A DNA stretch of 64,000 nucleotides, taken from contig NZ_JMIY01000001.1 of assembly GCF_000685155.1 (NCBI RefSeq), forward strand, positions 203,742 through 267,741. Direction: 5' to 3'. Below, piece after piece: positions 11,205-20,245 of the stretch (positions are counted from its first letter, which is position 1; each line of letters starts with the position of its first letter). A program made the position numbers and the translations under genes. Source of the DNA: Candidatus Methanoperedens nitratireducens (GTDB lineage: Archaea > Halobacteriota > Methanosarcinia > Methanosarcinales > Methanoperedenaceae). The notes beneath the pieces were generated by a model, which saw only the letters and a program-made list of their open reading frames with translations, was not told the DNA's origin and did not search any database.

Positions 11205-12496
11205 ATTTCTTCCCTTACGATCTCAGATGCCATATTATACAGCTCATCACACCTGTCTTTTGATTCGACCGTTATTCTTATCTTCGGCTCTGTACCGCTT
11301 GGCCGCACAAGGATCCACCCCTCTTCAAGATCAACCCTGACGCCATCCAGGGTATTGATATTGCCAAGCTCTCCTAATCTTCTGGCTATTTTAGCCATCG
11401 CCCTTTTTTTATCCTCGCATATAAATGCGCCCCGCTTCACAGGGTATTCTGGAATGGATTCAAGCAGTTCACTGAGCTCTCCCTCTTCCTCTACGAGTTC
11501 AACAAGCCTGCATGCAGCGTATATGCCATCCGGACAGAGGGATATCTTTGGAAAGATCCATGCCCCGGATGGTTCACCTCCAAGATCCCCATCAATTTTT
11601 TTAAGCTCCTCGGCAACATAGACATCCCCCACCTTTGTGCGTGAGATCTTTATTCCGCTCAGGATGTCATCAATAACTCTTGATGTATCAACAGGTACTG
11701 CTATTGCTTTCCTGGCTTCCCTGGTTGCAAAAAATGCAAGCATCTTATCCCCGCTCACAAAACGTCCTTTATTATCCACAGCCATCATCCTGTCCGCATC
11801 CCCATCATGCGCGATACCAAGATCAGCGCCCGCTGATCTGACCGTGCTTTTTAGCAGGCTCAGGTTCTCCTCAACCGGTTCAGGCTCTCTTCCCGGGAAG
11901 TGTCCATCCGGATGTGAATTGAGGGTTATCACCCCACAGCCCATTTCCCTTAGCACATATGGTGTGATTACAGAGGCTGCGCCACAGCCGCAGTCAACCA
12001 CGACCTTCAGGTTCGCTCTTCTGGTGTTTTTCAATATGATCTCACTGTGATCTTTTAAAGCAGTATTCATATCACTCAAATTACCAGTGCTCTCCCAGCT
12101 TGCATATCGAAATTTTTCTTCCCTCAGTATATCCTCTATCTCTATCTGCTCTCCTGTATCAAAGGACATCCCATCTTTGAAGATCTTTATCCCGACATAC
12201 TGGGCAGGGTTATGTGAGGCAGTGATCATGATACCGCAGTCGTAGCCTCGCGATGCAATAGCAAGGGTAGGGGTAGGAGCCATACCGATCCTGGTAACCC
12301 GGCTTCCTGCTGAGAGCAGGCCTGCCACAACTGCGCTTTCGATCATTACAGCCGGTATCCTCGGGTCGCGGCCTACCACGACCTCTGGATAGATACTGCC
12401 CACTGCAAGCCCGAAATTAAGTGCAAACCGGGGGGTGATCTCCTTGTTTGCTATACCTCTTACTCCTGAGGACCCGAACTTTGGATTTTCAGACAT
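11201..12496 (-). CDS. glmM: Phosphoglucosamine mutase
   Basis: Interconverts glucosamine-6-P and glucosamine-1-P. The 431-residue protein has the alpha-D-phosphohexomutase layout: N-terminal FGSSGVRG, the phosphoserine loop TASHNP (Ser94), the metal loop DGDADRM, the sugar-binding GGEPSGAW and the phosphate-binding RPSGTEPKIR near the C-terminus. It lies 3 bp after glmS and overlaps the following glmU-like gene. The operon context favours glucosamine over the mannose or glucose mutases of the same family. Confidence 0.9.
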   Translation of the reverse strand: MSENPKFGSSGVRGIANKEITPRFALNFGLAVGSIYPEVVVGRDPRIPAVMIESAVVAGLLSAGSRVTRIGMAPTPTLAIASRGYDCGIMITASHNPAQYVGIKIFKDGMSFDTGEQIEIEDILREEKFRYASWESTGNLSDMNTALKDHSEIILKNTRRANLKVVVDCGCGAASVITPYVLREMGCGVITLNSHPDGHFPGREPEPVEENLSLLKSTVRSAGADLGIAHDGDADRMMAVDNKGRFVSGDKMLAFFATREARKAIAVPVDTSRVIDDILSGIKISRTKVGDVYVAEELKKIDGDLGGEPSGAWIFPKISLCPDGIYAACRLVELVEEEGELSELLESIPEYPVKRGAFICEDKKRAMAKIARRLGELGNINTLDGVRVDLEEGWILVRPSGTEPKIRITVESKDRCDELYNMASEIVREEM

Positions 12497-12499
12497 AGC

Positions 12500-14302
12500 T
12501 CACTCCACAGTAACACTTTTGGCGAGATTCCTGGGCTGGTCTATGGGACATTTGCGTGATTTTGCAACATAATACGAGAAAAGCTGCACAACCACTGTTG
12601 ATAGAACAGGCGACAGGACATACTCAGTGGATGGAACCCGTATTACTGTATCCACATATTTTTCTATCTCACTATCCTTCTCATCAGCAATTGCGATAAC
12701 AGGGGCTTCTCTTGCCTTTACCTCTTTGATATTATTGACCATTTTATCATAGATCGGTCCTCTTGTTGCAATGGCAACAACAGGAGTATTATTTGCGATC
12801 AGGGCGAGAGGGCCGTGCTTCAGCTCACCTGCAGCATATCCCTCTGCATGGATATAGGAGATCTCTTTAAGTTTTAAGGCTCCCTCAAGGGCGATCGGGT
12901 AATTAAAGGTACGTCCGATAAAGAAGACATCATTCGCAGGTGCAAATGCTTCTGCACAGTATCTTATTGATTCTTTATCATCGAGGATGCGTCTTATCTG
13001 GGCTGATAGCTTTTTCAGGGACACAAGCATGAGTTTTATACGGTCGGAGCTGATTATCCCTTTTAATTTCCCAAAATACAGGGAAAGAAGATACAGTACA
13101 CCAACCTGTGACAGGAAAGTCTTGGTAGCAGCAACTCCTATCTCAGGCCCTGATCGTGTATATATAACACTGTCAACTTCTCTTGTTATAGTGCTGCCCA
13201 CTACATTTGTAATCGCAAGTGTCCTGCATCCAAAACTTTTCGCTTCGCGCAGGGCTGCAAGTGTATCTGCTGTCTCTCCTGATTGTGATATTGCAATCAC
13301 AAGGGACCCGGGACTTGAGTGGGCATAGCGGAACTCTGATGCGATCTCAACATCGACATGGATATGCGTCATGTACTCGAACAGGTATTTGCCAAGCAGG
13401 CCTGCATTAAAAGAGGTGCCGCATGCAATGATGCTTATTCTTGATATACTTCTGATCTCCTCCTCGGTCAGATTCAGGCCATCAAAGGTGATATTACCCT
13501 CAAGCTCCGATATCCTGCCTGCAAAGGTCTCATGAAGTGCCCTGGGCTGCTCATGGATCTCTTTTAGCATAAAATGGTCATACCCTGATTTCTCAGCAGC
13601 TTCCAGGTCCCAGTCAATAGTATTCACCGTTTTCTCGATCTGCCGCTTGTTAATATCAAAAATAGACACACAATCCGGGGTAACACAGGCAACTTCCATA
13701 TCATCTAAATAGATTATATTCCTGGTATATTTCAGGATAGCAGGTATATCTGAGGCTATAAAGTTCTCATTATCACCTATTCCTATAATAAGAGGGCTGT
13801 CCTTTCTTGCTGCAACCAGTTCGCTGCCGCACAGTACTGCTATTGCATAGGATCCCTTTATGTCATTCAGGGCAGATACGACCGCATCCATGAGGTTATT
13901 CCTGTAGTAGTGGTTAATGAGATGCGCCAGTGCCTCTGTATCTGTTTCCGAAACAAAGACATACCCCAGCTGCGTCAAACGATCCCTCAAATGCTCATAG
14001 TTCTCAATGATCCCATTGTGGACAACAGCAATATCCCCTGATGTATGGGGATGGGCATTTGCTTTATTTGGCTTCCCATGCGTTGCCCATCTCGTGTGTC
14101 CTATTCCAACTGTACTTATAATCTCTGGAAGATCTCTCTCCAGTTCTATGATCCTGCCCTTATCCTTATACACCTCGATGGCCTTATTGTTTAAAACGGC
14201 AATCCCGGCAGAATCATACCCGCGGTATTCTAACCTCTTCAGGGAATCAATAAGTATATTGGTCGCCTGCCTTATGCCGTTATACCCTATAATCCCGCAC
14301 AT
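12500..14302 (-). CDS. glmS: Glucosamine-6-phosphate synthase (isomerising)
   Basis: Makes glucosamine-6-P from fructose-6-P and glutamine, the first step to UDP-GlcNAc. The 600-residue enzyme begins MCGIIGY, placing the nucleophile Cys2 of the class II glutaminase; GHTRWATHG and NGIIENY are further glutaminase motifs. Two SIS domains follow (ISIIACGTSF near residue 290, SQSGETADT), and the C-terminus ends LAKSVTVE as is typical. It starts 1 bp after the upstream GlmU-like gene. Confidence 0.95.
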   Translation of the reverse strand: MCGIIGYNGIRQATNILIDSLKRLEYRGYDSAGIAVLNNKAIEVYKDKGRIIELERDLPEIISTVGIGHTRWATHGKPNKANAHPHTSGDIAVVHNGIIENYEHLRDRLTQLGYVFVSETDTEALAHLINHYYRNNLMDAVVSALNDIKGSYAIAVLCGSELVAARKDSPLIIGIGDNENFIASDIPAILKYTRNIIYLDDMEVACVTPDCVSIFDINKRQIEKTVNTIDWDLEAAEKSGYDHFMLKEIHEQPRALHETFAGRISELEGNITFDGLNLTEEEIRSISRISIIACGTSFNAGLLGKYLFEYMTHIHVDVEIASEFRYAHSSPGSLVIAISQSGETADTLAALREAKSFGCRTLAITNVVGSTITREVDSVIYTRSGPEIGVAATKTFLSQVGVLYLLSLYFGKLKGIISSDRIKLMLVSLKKLSAQIRRILDDKESIRYCAEAFAPANDVFFIGRTFNYPIALEGALKLKEISYIHAEGYAAGELKHGPLALIANNTPVVAIATRGPIYDKMVNNIKEVKAREAPVIAIADEKDSEIEKYVDTVIRVPSTEYVLSPVLSTVVVQLFSYYVAKSRKCPIDQPRNLAKSVTVE

Positions 14303-14303
14303 A

Positions 14304-15509
14304 TCAGATCACGATTGAAGCAGGAGGAATGTCTTTATGCACGGTAATACCAGCCTCAACACTGCAGTTGTTTGCTATCATCTTTCCGGCCTTGATCAGT
14401 ACACGATTGGCAAGGGTATTGTCATCTCCCATCACTGTTCCTAATGTATCCGCATGGTGCAGTATCCCTTTCATCTCTATCATAAGGTCCCGACCCACCT
14501 CTATTGAGAGATGTGGACCTATGGTATTGTTGGCACCAACGATAGAGTTGGATATGTATGAGTTACTTCCGATCCTCACATCGTTCATCAGAATACTGTT
14601 CTGTATCTCGACCGATGACCCGATTGAGGTATTATCCCCTATTGCAGTAGAGGGTAAAATAACAGTGTTCGGCCCTATATCGCAGTTCCTTCCGATTATC
14701 ACAGGGCCTACAATATAGCAGCCCCCGCGGATAAGACTGTTCTCACCTATCACTACATTTCCTCTTATTACAGCACTTTCTTCAATAGTCCCACTTAATC
14801 TTCTCCTGCAGTCTGCCAGAACAACAGCATTTGCTTTCAGGAAATCCCATGAATGGATAGCGTCCATCCACATGGATCTTGATGTTACCATACTGACGTT
14901 CTTGCCATCATTTATCATCTGCTGAATGGTATCTGTGATCGCATATTCTCCTGCTTCAGAGAGGGGAGTTTTATCGATCTCATCAAAAATCTCAGGGGAG
15001 AATACGTACATCCCTGCGTTTACAAGATGGCTCACAACTTCCTTTGGTTTTTCCAGGATTGTTTTAACTCTGCTGCCATCTGAGATCACAACCCCATAGC
15101 CAAGGGTCTGCTCCCGCTCAACAGCAAGCAGGGTGACTGAGCCACTTCTGCCGGTCAGAAGATCGGATATAGTATTAGCGTCAACCAGGTTATCACCATT
15201 CAGGACAAGAAAATCCTCCTCTACCAGTCCCCTTAGCTGTTTTACAGCATGGGCGGTGCCCAGTTGAGCATCCTGAAAGACATAACTGATGTTTACCCTG
15301 AAATCCAGACCATCGCCGAAATAATCCATTATCCGCTCTTTTTTATATCCCACAACAAGTATGATATCCCTGATACCATTCTCGGCTACTGCGCTTATAA
15401 TATGCTCAAGTAAAGGCTTATTCGCAACCGGTACCATCACCTTGGAACGAGTCAGAGTAAGGGGACGGCACCGCAAACCTTCCCCAGCTGCAAGAATTAC
15501 CGCTCTCAT
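14304..15509 (-). CDS. Second GlmU-like nucleotidylyltransferase with beta-helix
   Basis: A 401-residue paralogue of the operon's last gene: N-terminal nucleotidyltransferase (LAAGEGLRCRPLTLTRSKVM, LNGDNLVD) and a hexapeptide-repeat C-terminal half (NVVIGENSLIRGG and onwards). The usual GxGTR loop reads GEGLR. It leads the glm operon, 1 bp before glmS. Two such enzymes in one operon may split the uridylyl- and acetyltransferase steps, or one may act on another sugar (for example glucose-1-P for a glycan precursor). Which one is the real GlmU is uncertain. Confidence 0.75.
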   Translation of the reverse strand: MRAVILAAGEGLRCRPLTLTRSKVMVPVANKPLLEHIISAVAENGIRDIILVVGYKKERIMDYFGDGLDFRVNISYVFQDAQLGTAHAVKQLRGLVEEDFLVLNGDNLVDANTISDLLTGRSGSVTLLAVEREQTLGYGVVISDGSRVKTILEKPKEVVSHLVNAGMYVFSPEIFDEIDKTPLSEAGEYAITDTIQQMINDGKNVSMVTSRSMWMDAIHSWDFLKANAVVLADCRRRLSGTIEESAVIRGNVVIGENSLIRGGCYIVGPVIIGRNCDIGPNTVILPSTAIGDNTSIGSSVEIQNSILMNDVRIGSNSYISNSIVGANNTIGPHLSIEVGRDLMIEMKGILHHADTLGTVMGDDNTLANRVLIKAGKMIANNCSVEAGITVHKDIPPASIVI

Positions 15510-15575
15510 ATCGATAAGTAATAGTATATCTTGTTTATTAGCTTAACGAATTGGTATGCAGGTTATCACTGAACA

Positions 15576-16289
15576 TCAATTCTGGCTTATGGAATATGTG
15601 ACCATCTTTCTATCCAGTCTCATATCAGCAGGGTCATCTTCCACATCAAAATGTGGTATGCCATATTCATCGTTCATTTTCGAAACAATGGTTTCAAAGT
15701 CCGATCCTTTCATCAGTTCATTGATAAGCACTATCACCGGTCCTATTATCTTGTAATCACAGAACCATTTATGGAGTATAAGATCTATGTCGTCACCCAC
15801 ATAGTCGCGCAATACCTCCTTATAATACATCTCGCTCTTGCAGCAATCAAGATAGAACAACTGGTATGGTCTTTTGCGCGGGTGATCAGATCCCTCCTTC
15901 ATAGCATCGGTAAAATAACCAACATCGTCACTCAGGCTGAGATGCCTGCCGTATCCTGCATGGGTTTTCAAATATATGAAATCCTCATGTGTAAGGGTTT
16001 CACGCCATAATTCCTGGAGGTTGTCATGATAATTTCGCCCGAGGATAAGCCGTATCCGTGCTTTTATACTGCTGTCATCAAGGCTGAATATTTCCTGGTA
16101 TTCCTCCAGACCCCGCTTGCTGTCAATCATCCGCAGGCCGATTGATCTCAATTTTCTCCTTGCCTCCAGGAAAACTTTATAATCAAAATCCAGACCCAGC
16201 GGGTCCGGTCCTATAAGAAGCGTTCCGTTGAATATACCTTCACTGAACAGCATGTCATACCGTGGAGCGGTACGGATTATCTGGGGCAT
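15576..16289 (-). CDS. Conserved-looking hypothetical protein
   Basis: A 237-residue soluble protein rich in charged and aromatic residues (IYLKTHAGYGRHLSLSDDVGYF, YQLFYLDCCKSEMYY). It has no signal peptide or membrane segment and I do not recognise the family. The glm operon begins 66 bp downstream on the same strand, so it could be the leading gene of that transcript or independent. Upstream, 16290-16544 has no clear gene on the minus strand and holds the promoter of the divergent oxidoreductase. Confidence 0.7.
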   Translation of the reverse strand: MPQIIRTAPRYDMLFSEGIFNGTLLIGPDPLGLDFDYKVFLEARRKLRSIGLRMIDSKRGLEEYQEIFSLDDSSIKARIRLILGRNYHDNLQELWRETLTHEDFIYLKTHAGYGRHLSLSDDVGYFTDAMKEGSDHPRKRPYQLFYLDCCKSEMYYKEVLRDYVGDDIDLILHKWFCDYKIIGPVIVLINELMKGSDFETIVSKMNDEYGIPHFDVEDDPADMRLDRKMVTYSISQN

Positions 16290-16544
16290 GGATCATCTTG
16301 TTATCTTCAGTATTCTTTTAACCTGTTATCAAACCACCTCAACCTTGAACTCTTTCTTAAGCTGAAAGCAGGATTATTAAACCGGTTATTTACGTATTAC
16401 AATCGAGCCTCCTTGAATTATAGTTGCTGGCATTGCGTCATCGGTTGCGCCAGGTTCGTTATCGTAGATGATAGCATCATTACTCTAACTTCGTATGTTT
16501 TAAATACAGGTTGTAGATATATAATACGATGGGGAGAAAACGAT

Positions 16545-17876
16545 ATGCCAGATCATAACACTTATGATGCGATTGTTGTAGGAGGAGGGATTTCGGGCCT
16601 TTTGTCTGCCCTGACTCTCGGAAAGAAAGGGAACAGCATTCTTCTTCTTGAAAAAAATAACGCTCTTGGCGGGAACTGCAGGACATATGAACCTGAGGAC
16701 TATCCTGGCTGGCGTGTGGATACTGGCATCCATGCAATAACAGATCTCATTTATGGCCCGCTGAGGCAATTGGAGCACTATTTTGACCCCGGAAAATTTC
16801 CCACGTTCAGGCGGCATAATGACTACTATCTTCGCAAAAAAGACGGACTGGAAAAATTTCCATCAACCCTCCCTGGTTTCTTGAAAATGAATGCCCTTCC
16901 GGCAAAAGACAAGGTGATCCTTGCAGGAGATCTTATGAATTCAGTAATATCGCGTGCCATTTTTGGGGAAAAACAAAAAGCTGTATACGATGTCGTATCA
17001 AAGCATCGGCTCAGCAAAAAAACAATGCAGTTCGTGAACGCACTTTCTTATCTGCTGAGCGGGCTTTCAATGGAAAAGACATCAGTATCCCGGTTTCTGG
17101 AAGGGTGCGGATTCAGCTCCAGTGGCAAAAGAGGAATGATCAGACGGATTGCTGAGACCATGAAACTTTTCAATAATTCCGGGTACCGCTCACAGGGCTA
17201 TCCCCTGGGCGGCATACAGTCGATAACCGATGGCGTAATCGCATCGTTTCCGAAAAACGTGGAGTATCATAAAAGCGAAGAGGTCCAAAAGATTGAAAAG
17301 GACGAAAGCGGTTTTTGTGTTTCAACCCCGGAAGCCGATTACCTTTCTGACAAGGTTATCTATTCGGGGGAAGTAAAAAAACTGCCCGGTATTACTGAGA
17401 TGCCTGTGGAATGGAGCCAGCAGGTAAAACAACTGGAGCAGGCAACAGCAATGACAATCTGGCTCGGGCTTAAGGAACCTATACCAGAGTTCAATTATAA
17501 CGGCTCGGAAGTGTTCTACGATGTCTGTGATATTGATAAAGAATTGTTCTACTGGCTCATGCCTGTGCCCGAGCTTGCGCCGCGAAATAAAGGTCTTGTA
17601 GGAGTGAGCACGATAGTAGACCCGAAAAAATGCCATGATTCGGAGGAAAAACTTCTCAATACAATATATTCTCTGGTGCCCGCAATAGAGAAGAATATTG
17701 AGATGATACATACTCAAGTAATGGCTCCCGAGAAGGCGGCTGTTTCTCTCAATTATTTTCCTTCGATTAAAACCCCTGTTGACGGCCTGTATGTTGTCGG
17801 GACAGATACCGATATGCGAAGCATGGGCATAACCCGCGCAGGATACTCGGTGCTTGAACTATTAAAATCATTATGA
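16545..17876 (+). CDS. FAD-dependent CrtI/phytoene-desaturase-like oxidoreductase
   Basis: The protein begins with a Rossmann dinucleotide motif IVVGGGISGLLSALTLGKKG and the following acidic LLLEKNNALGGNC, and ends with GLYVVGTDTDMRSMGITRAGYSV, the C-terminal FAD contact of the amine oxidase/CrtI family. The start ATG 16545 is preceded by GGGGAG and places the Rossmann motif about 12 residues from the N-terminus; an upstream start at 16413 is open but unlikely. Substrate is unknown; an isoprenoid is suggested by the family and by the isoprenoid genes nearby. It ends 13 bp from the convergent thrC. Confidence 0.75.
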   Translation: MPDHNTYDAIVVGGGISGLLSALTLGKKGNSILLLEKNNALGGNCRTYEPEDYPGWRVDTGIHAITDLIYGPLRQLEHYFDPGKFPTFRRHNDYYLRKKDGLEKFPSTLPGFLKMNALPAKDKVILAGDLMNSVISRAIFGEKQKAVYDVVSKHRLSKKTMQFVNALSYLLSGLSMEKTSVSRFLEGCGFSSSGKRGMIRRIAETMKLFNNSGYRSQGYPLGGIQSITDGVIASFPKNVEYHKSEEVQKIEKDESGFCVSTPEADYLSDKVIYSGEVKKLPGITEMPVEWSQQVKQLEQATAMTIWLGLKEPIPEFNYNGSEVFYDVCDIDKELFYWLMPVPELAPRNKGLVGVSTIVDPKKCHDSEEKLLNTIYSLVPAIEKNIEMIHTQVMAPEKAAVSLNYFPSIKTPVDGLYVVGTDTDMRSMGITRAGYSVLELLKSL

Positions 17877-17889
17877 AAAGAAACAAAAT

Positions 17890-19095
17890 TCAACAGGAAA
17901 AAACTGCTCTTCTCACAGCTTCAATTGTGGCATCTATCTCTATTGGTTTTGGACACACAGCAAGTACATGCTCAGAATCCTTAAGAAGATGTCCTGTAGT
18001 AACACATACCACGCTCTCATCTTTTTCTATTGCGCCCATATCCACAAGTTTCCTCAATCCGCCAATCGAAGATGCACTTGCAGGTTCAACACCTATCCCT
18101 TCAAGAGAGGCAAGCTCATGCTGTGCCCTGATTATCTCCTCATCAGAGACAGTCTCAGCAGTTCCGCCTGATTCTATTATTGCAATCAGTGCCTTCCGGG
18201 CGTTCACAGGGTTGCCTATACGGATCGCTGTCGCCACGGTCTCTGGCTTACCTTCAGGGGTTATCATAGCTGCATTATTCCTGATAGCCCTTACTACAGG
18301 GCATGCACCCTCTGCCTGAATGCCTGTCATTTTGGGTACACTATCTATTATTCCAAGGCGCTTGAGTTCCCTGAATCCTTTATAGATAGCCGTGATATTC
18401 CCGGCATTCCCCACAGGGAGCACAAGCCGATCAGGCGCCTGCCACCCGAGTTGATCTGCGATCTCAAAGGCGATTGTCTTCTGTCCTTCAAGCCGATACG
18501 GATTCACTGAATTTAGAAGATAGAACCCTTCCCTGTCGCACAGGTCACGTACAAGCTTTAATGCATCATCAAAGTTCCCCCTTATGCTCAAAACCCTGGC
18601 ACCATGCATTAGCGCCTGTGCAAGTTTTCCTAGTGCCACTTTGCCTGATGGCAGGAGCACGACAGCAGGAATACCGGCCCTTGCCCCGTACACTGCCAGC
18701 GACGCCGATGTATTCCCGGTCGAGGCGCAGGCAACGGTTTTCATACCAAGCTCAAGCGCTTTTGTCACGCCAACGGTCATTCCCCTGTCCTTGAACGAGC
18801 CTGTGGGGTTCATCCCTTCATGCTTGATATAGACATCTTTTAAGCCCACGCTCTTTGCCAGCCTGTCAACACGGTACAGCGGTGTCCCACCTTCATGAAG
18901 TGAGATCGGCTCTCTCTCCACAGGCAGAAGTGCGCGGTATTTCCAGACAGAGAGAGGGCCGATAAGATCTTTTTTCGTGATCTGGATATCTGAGTAATCA
19001 TAAATGACATCGAGAAGACCACCACATGTACAGGTATAAACGACCTCAGAAGCCTGATATTTATTATGACATTCTATGCACTCAAGATGGTACAT
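17890..19095 (-). CDS. thrC: Threonine synthase
   Basis: A PLP enzyme converting O-phosphohomoserine to threonine. It has an N-terminal zinc-ribbon-like segment (CIECHNKY and CTCGG), the PLP lysine in NPTGSFKDRGM, the phosphate loop with ACASTGNTSAS, and LPVGNAGNI. I chose ATG 19095 because MYHLECIECHNKY is the usual start of the archaeal ribbon; an upstream in-frame start at 19149 would overlap idsA by 17 bp. It is the last gene of the isoprenoid block on the minus strand. Cysteate synthase belongs to the same fold and is a less likely alternative. Confidence 0.88.
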   Translation of the reverse strand: MYHLECIECHNKYQASEVVYTCTCGGLLDVIYDYSDIQITKKDLIGPLSVWKYRALLPVEREPISLHEGGTPLYRVDRLAKSVGLKDVYIKHEGMNPTGSFKDRGMTVGVTKALELGMKTVACASTGNTSASLAVYGARAGIPAVVLLPSGKVALGKLAQALMHGARVLSIRGNFDDALKLVRDLCDREGFYLLNSVNPYRLEGQKTIAFEIADQLGWQAPDRLVLPVGNAGNITAIYKGFRELKRLGIIDSVPKMTGIQAEGACPVVRAIRNNAAMITPEGKPETVATAIRIGNPVNARKALIAIIESGGTAETVSDEEIIRAQHELASLEGIGVEPASASSIGGLRKLVDMGAIEKDESVVCVTTGHLLKDSEHVLAVCPKPIEIDATIEAVRRAVFSC

Positions 19096-19132
19096 AGGAT
19101 ACTCAATAGAATCATAAAACTTATAGATTGCT

Positions 19133-20095
19133 CTAATACTTGCGCTCAATCATATAGTCCGCAAGTCCGATAAGTATACTCTTTGCCTCAGAATCAGGGA
19201 GTATCCTGAGCGCGGACTTACCTGCCTCTACGATACTCACGGCCCTGTTCATGGCGTAATCAATTGAGCCTGATTCCTTCAAGATCGAAAGTGCAGCAGA
19301 GATCTCACTCCTTGTGGCATTGCTTTTTCCAAGCGCATCAATCGTAGCCCCTTTTGAGAGAGCATGGATCACAATAAGGGTACGTTTTCCTTCTATTATG
19401 TCTCCGCCCTGCGCTTTACCGAGTATCTCCTCAGGTGTTATAAGATCGATCACATCATCATATATCTGGAACCCCACACCTGTACGGCATCCAAAATCCC
19501 ACAATGCCCGTGATACATCCCTGTTCGCACCTGATAATATGGCCCCTATTTTCATGGCTGCCGCAAACAGTACAGCGGTTTTTTTCTCAACCATGCGTAT
19601 ATATTCTTGCTCAGCCACATCTTTTCTGATCTGGAAATTCATATCCATCCACTGGCCTTCACATATATCTGTGCAGGTTTTGGATAGTAGCTCAATACTC
19701 TCAGCAATCTGAGATGGTTCACTTCTGGCACATGATAATATCTCAAAAGCTTTAGAGTACAGAGCATCCCCGGCAATAATCGCCCTTGGGACTCCCCATT
19801 TTTTATGAACCGTGGCAAGCCCTCTTCGAATGTCTGCCTCATCCATAATATCATCGTGGATCAACGTGAAATTATGTACCAGTTCGACTGCTACTGCTGC
19901 AGGAAGCATGTTCTCAGCCCTGCCTCCAACTGCCTCGGCTGCGAGTAGCAGCGCCGAAGGTCGAAGCCTTTTTCCTCCTGCATCCAGCAGGTGGCGCATT
20001 GCATAATATAGTTCGTCCGGAGGAGTTATTGGCAGGAACTTAGGAATAGCTTCATCCACAAGTCCGGCTCTTATCTTGAGGGCTTCTTCAATCAT
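19133..20095 (-). CDS. idsA: Geranylgeranyl/farnesyl diphosphate synthase
   Basis: A trans-prenyltransferase that builds C15-C20 chains for archaeal ether lipids. The 320-residue protein has the first Asp-rich motif DDIMDEADIRRG and the second DDVIDLI, both metal-binding, with the residues before the first motif (HNFTLIH) being small or medium sized, compatible with a C15-C20 product. It lies downstream of rnj and upstream of thrC on the minus strand. The 148-bp spacer before it contains an unusual tandem repeat. Confidence 0.92.
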   Translation of the reverse strand: MIEEALKIRAGLVDEAIPKFLPITPPDELYYAMRHLLDAGGKRLRPSALLLAAEAVGGRAENMLPAAVAVELVHNFTLIHDDIMDEADIRRGLATVHKKWGVPRAIIAGDALYSKAFEILSCARSEPSQIAESIELLSKTCTDICEGQWMDMNFQIRKDVAEQEYIRMVEKKTAVLFAAAMKIGAILSGANRDVSRALWDFGCRTGVGFQIYDDVIDLITPEEILGKAQGGDIIEGKRTLIVIHALSKGATIDALGKSNATRSEISAALSILKESGSIDYAMNRAVSIVEAGKSALRILPDSEAKSILIGLADYMIERKY

Positions 20096-20111
20096 AAAGC
20101 TATACCTCGCT

Positions 20112-20245
20112 TTTCCTAAGGTTATACCTTTCTTTTGATAAAACTTTCCTAAGGTTATACCCTTCTTTTGATAAAATACCCTTCTTTTGATAAAACTTTC
20201 CTAAGGTTATACCCTTCTTTTGATAAAACTTTCCTAAAGTTTTTC
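20112..20245 (-). repeat. 33-bp tandem repeat between rnj and idsA
   Basis: A unit starting TTTCCTAAGGTTATACC and ending TTGATAAAAC (plus strand) occurs at 20112-20144, 20145-20176 and 20197-20229, with a 20-bp partial at 20177-20196 and a degenerate end at 20230-20245. The last one forms AAAACTTT-N3-AAAGTTTT, a short hairpin next to the rnj stop codon. In the transcript each unit carries a purine-rich AGAAGGG or AGAAAGG stretch. Confidence 0.85.
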
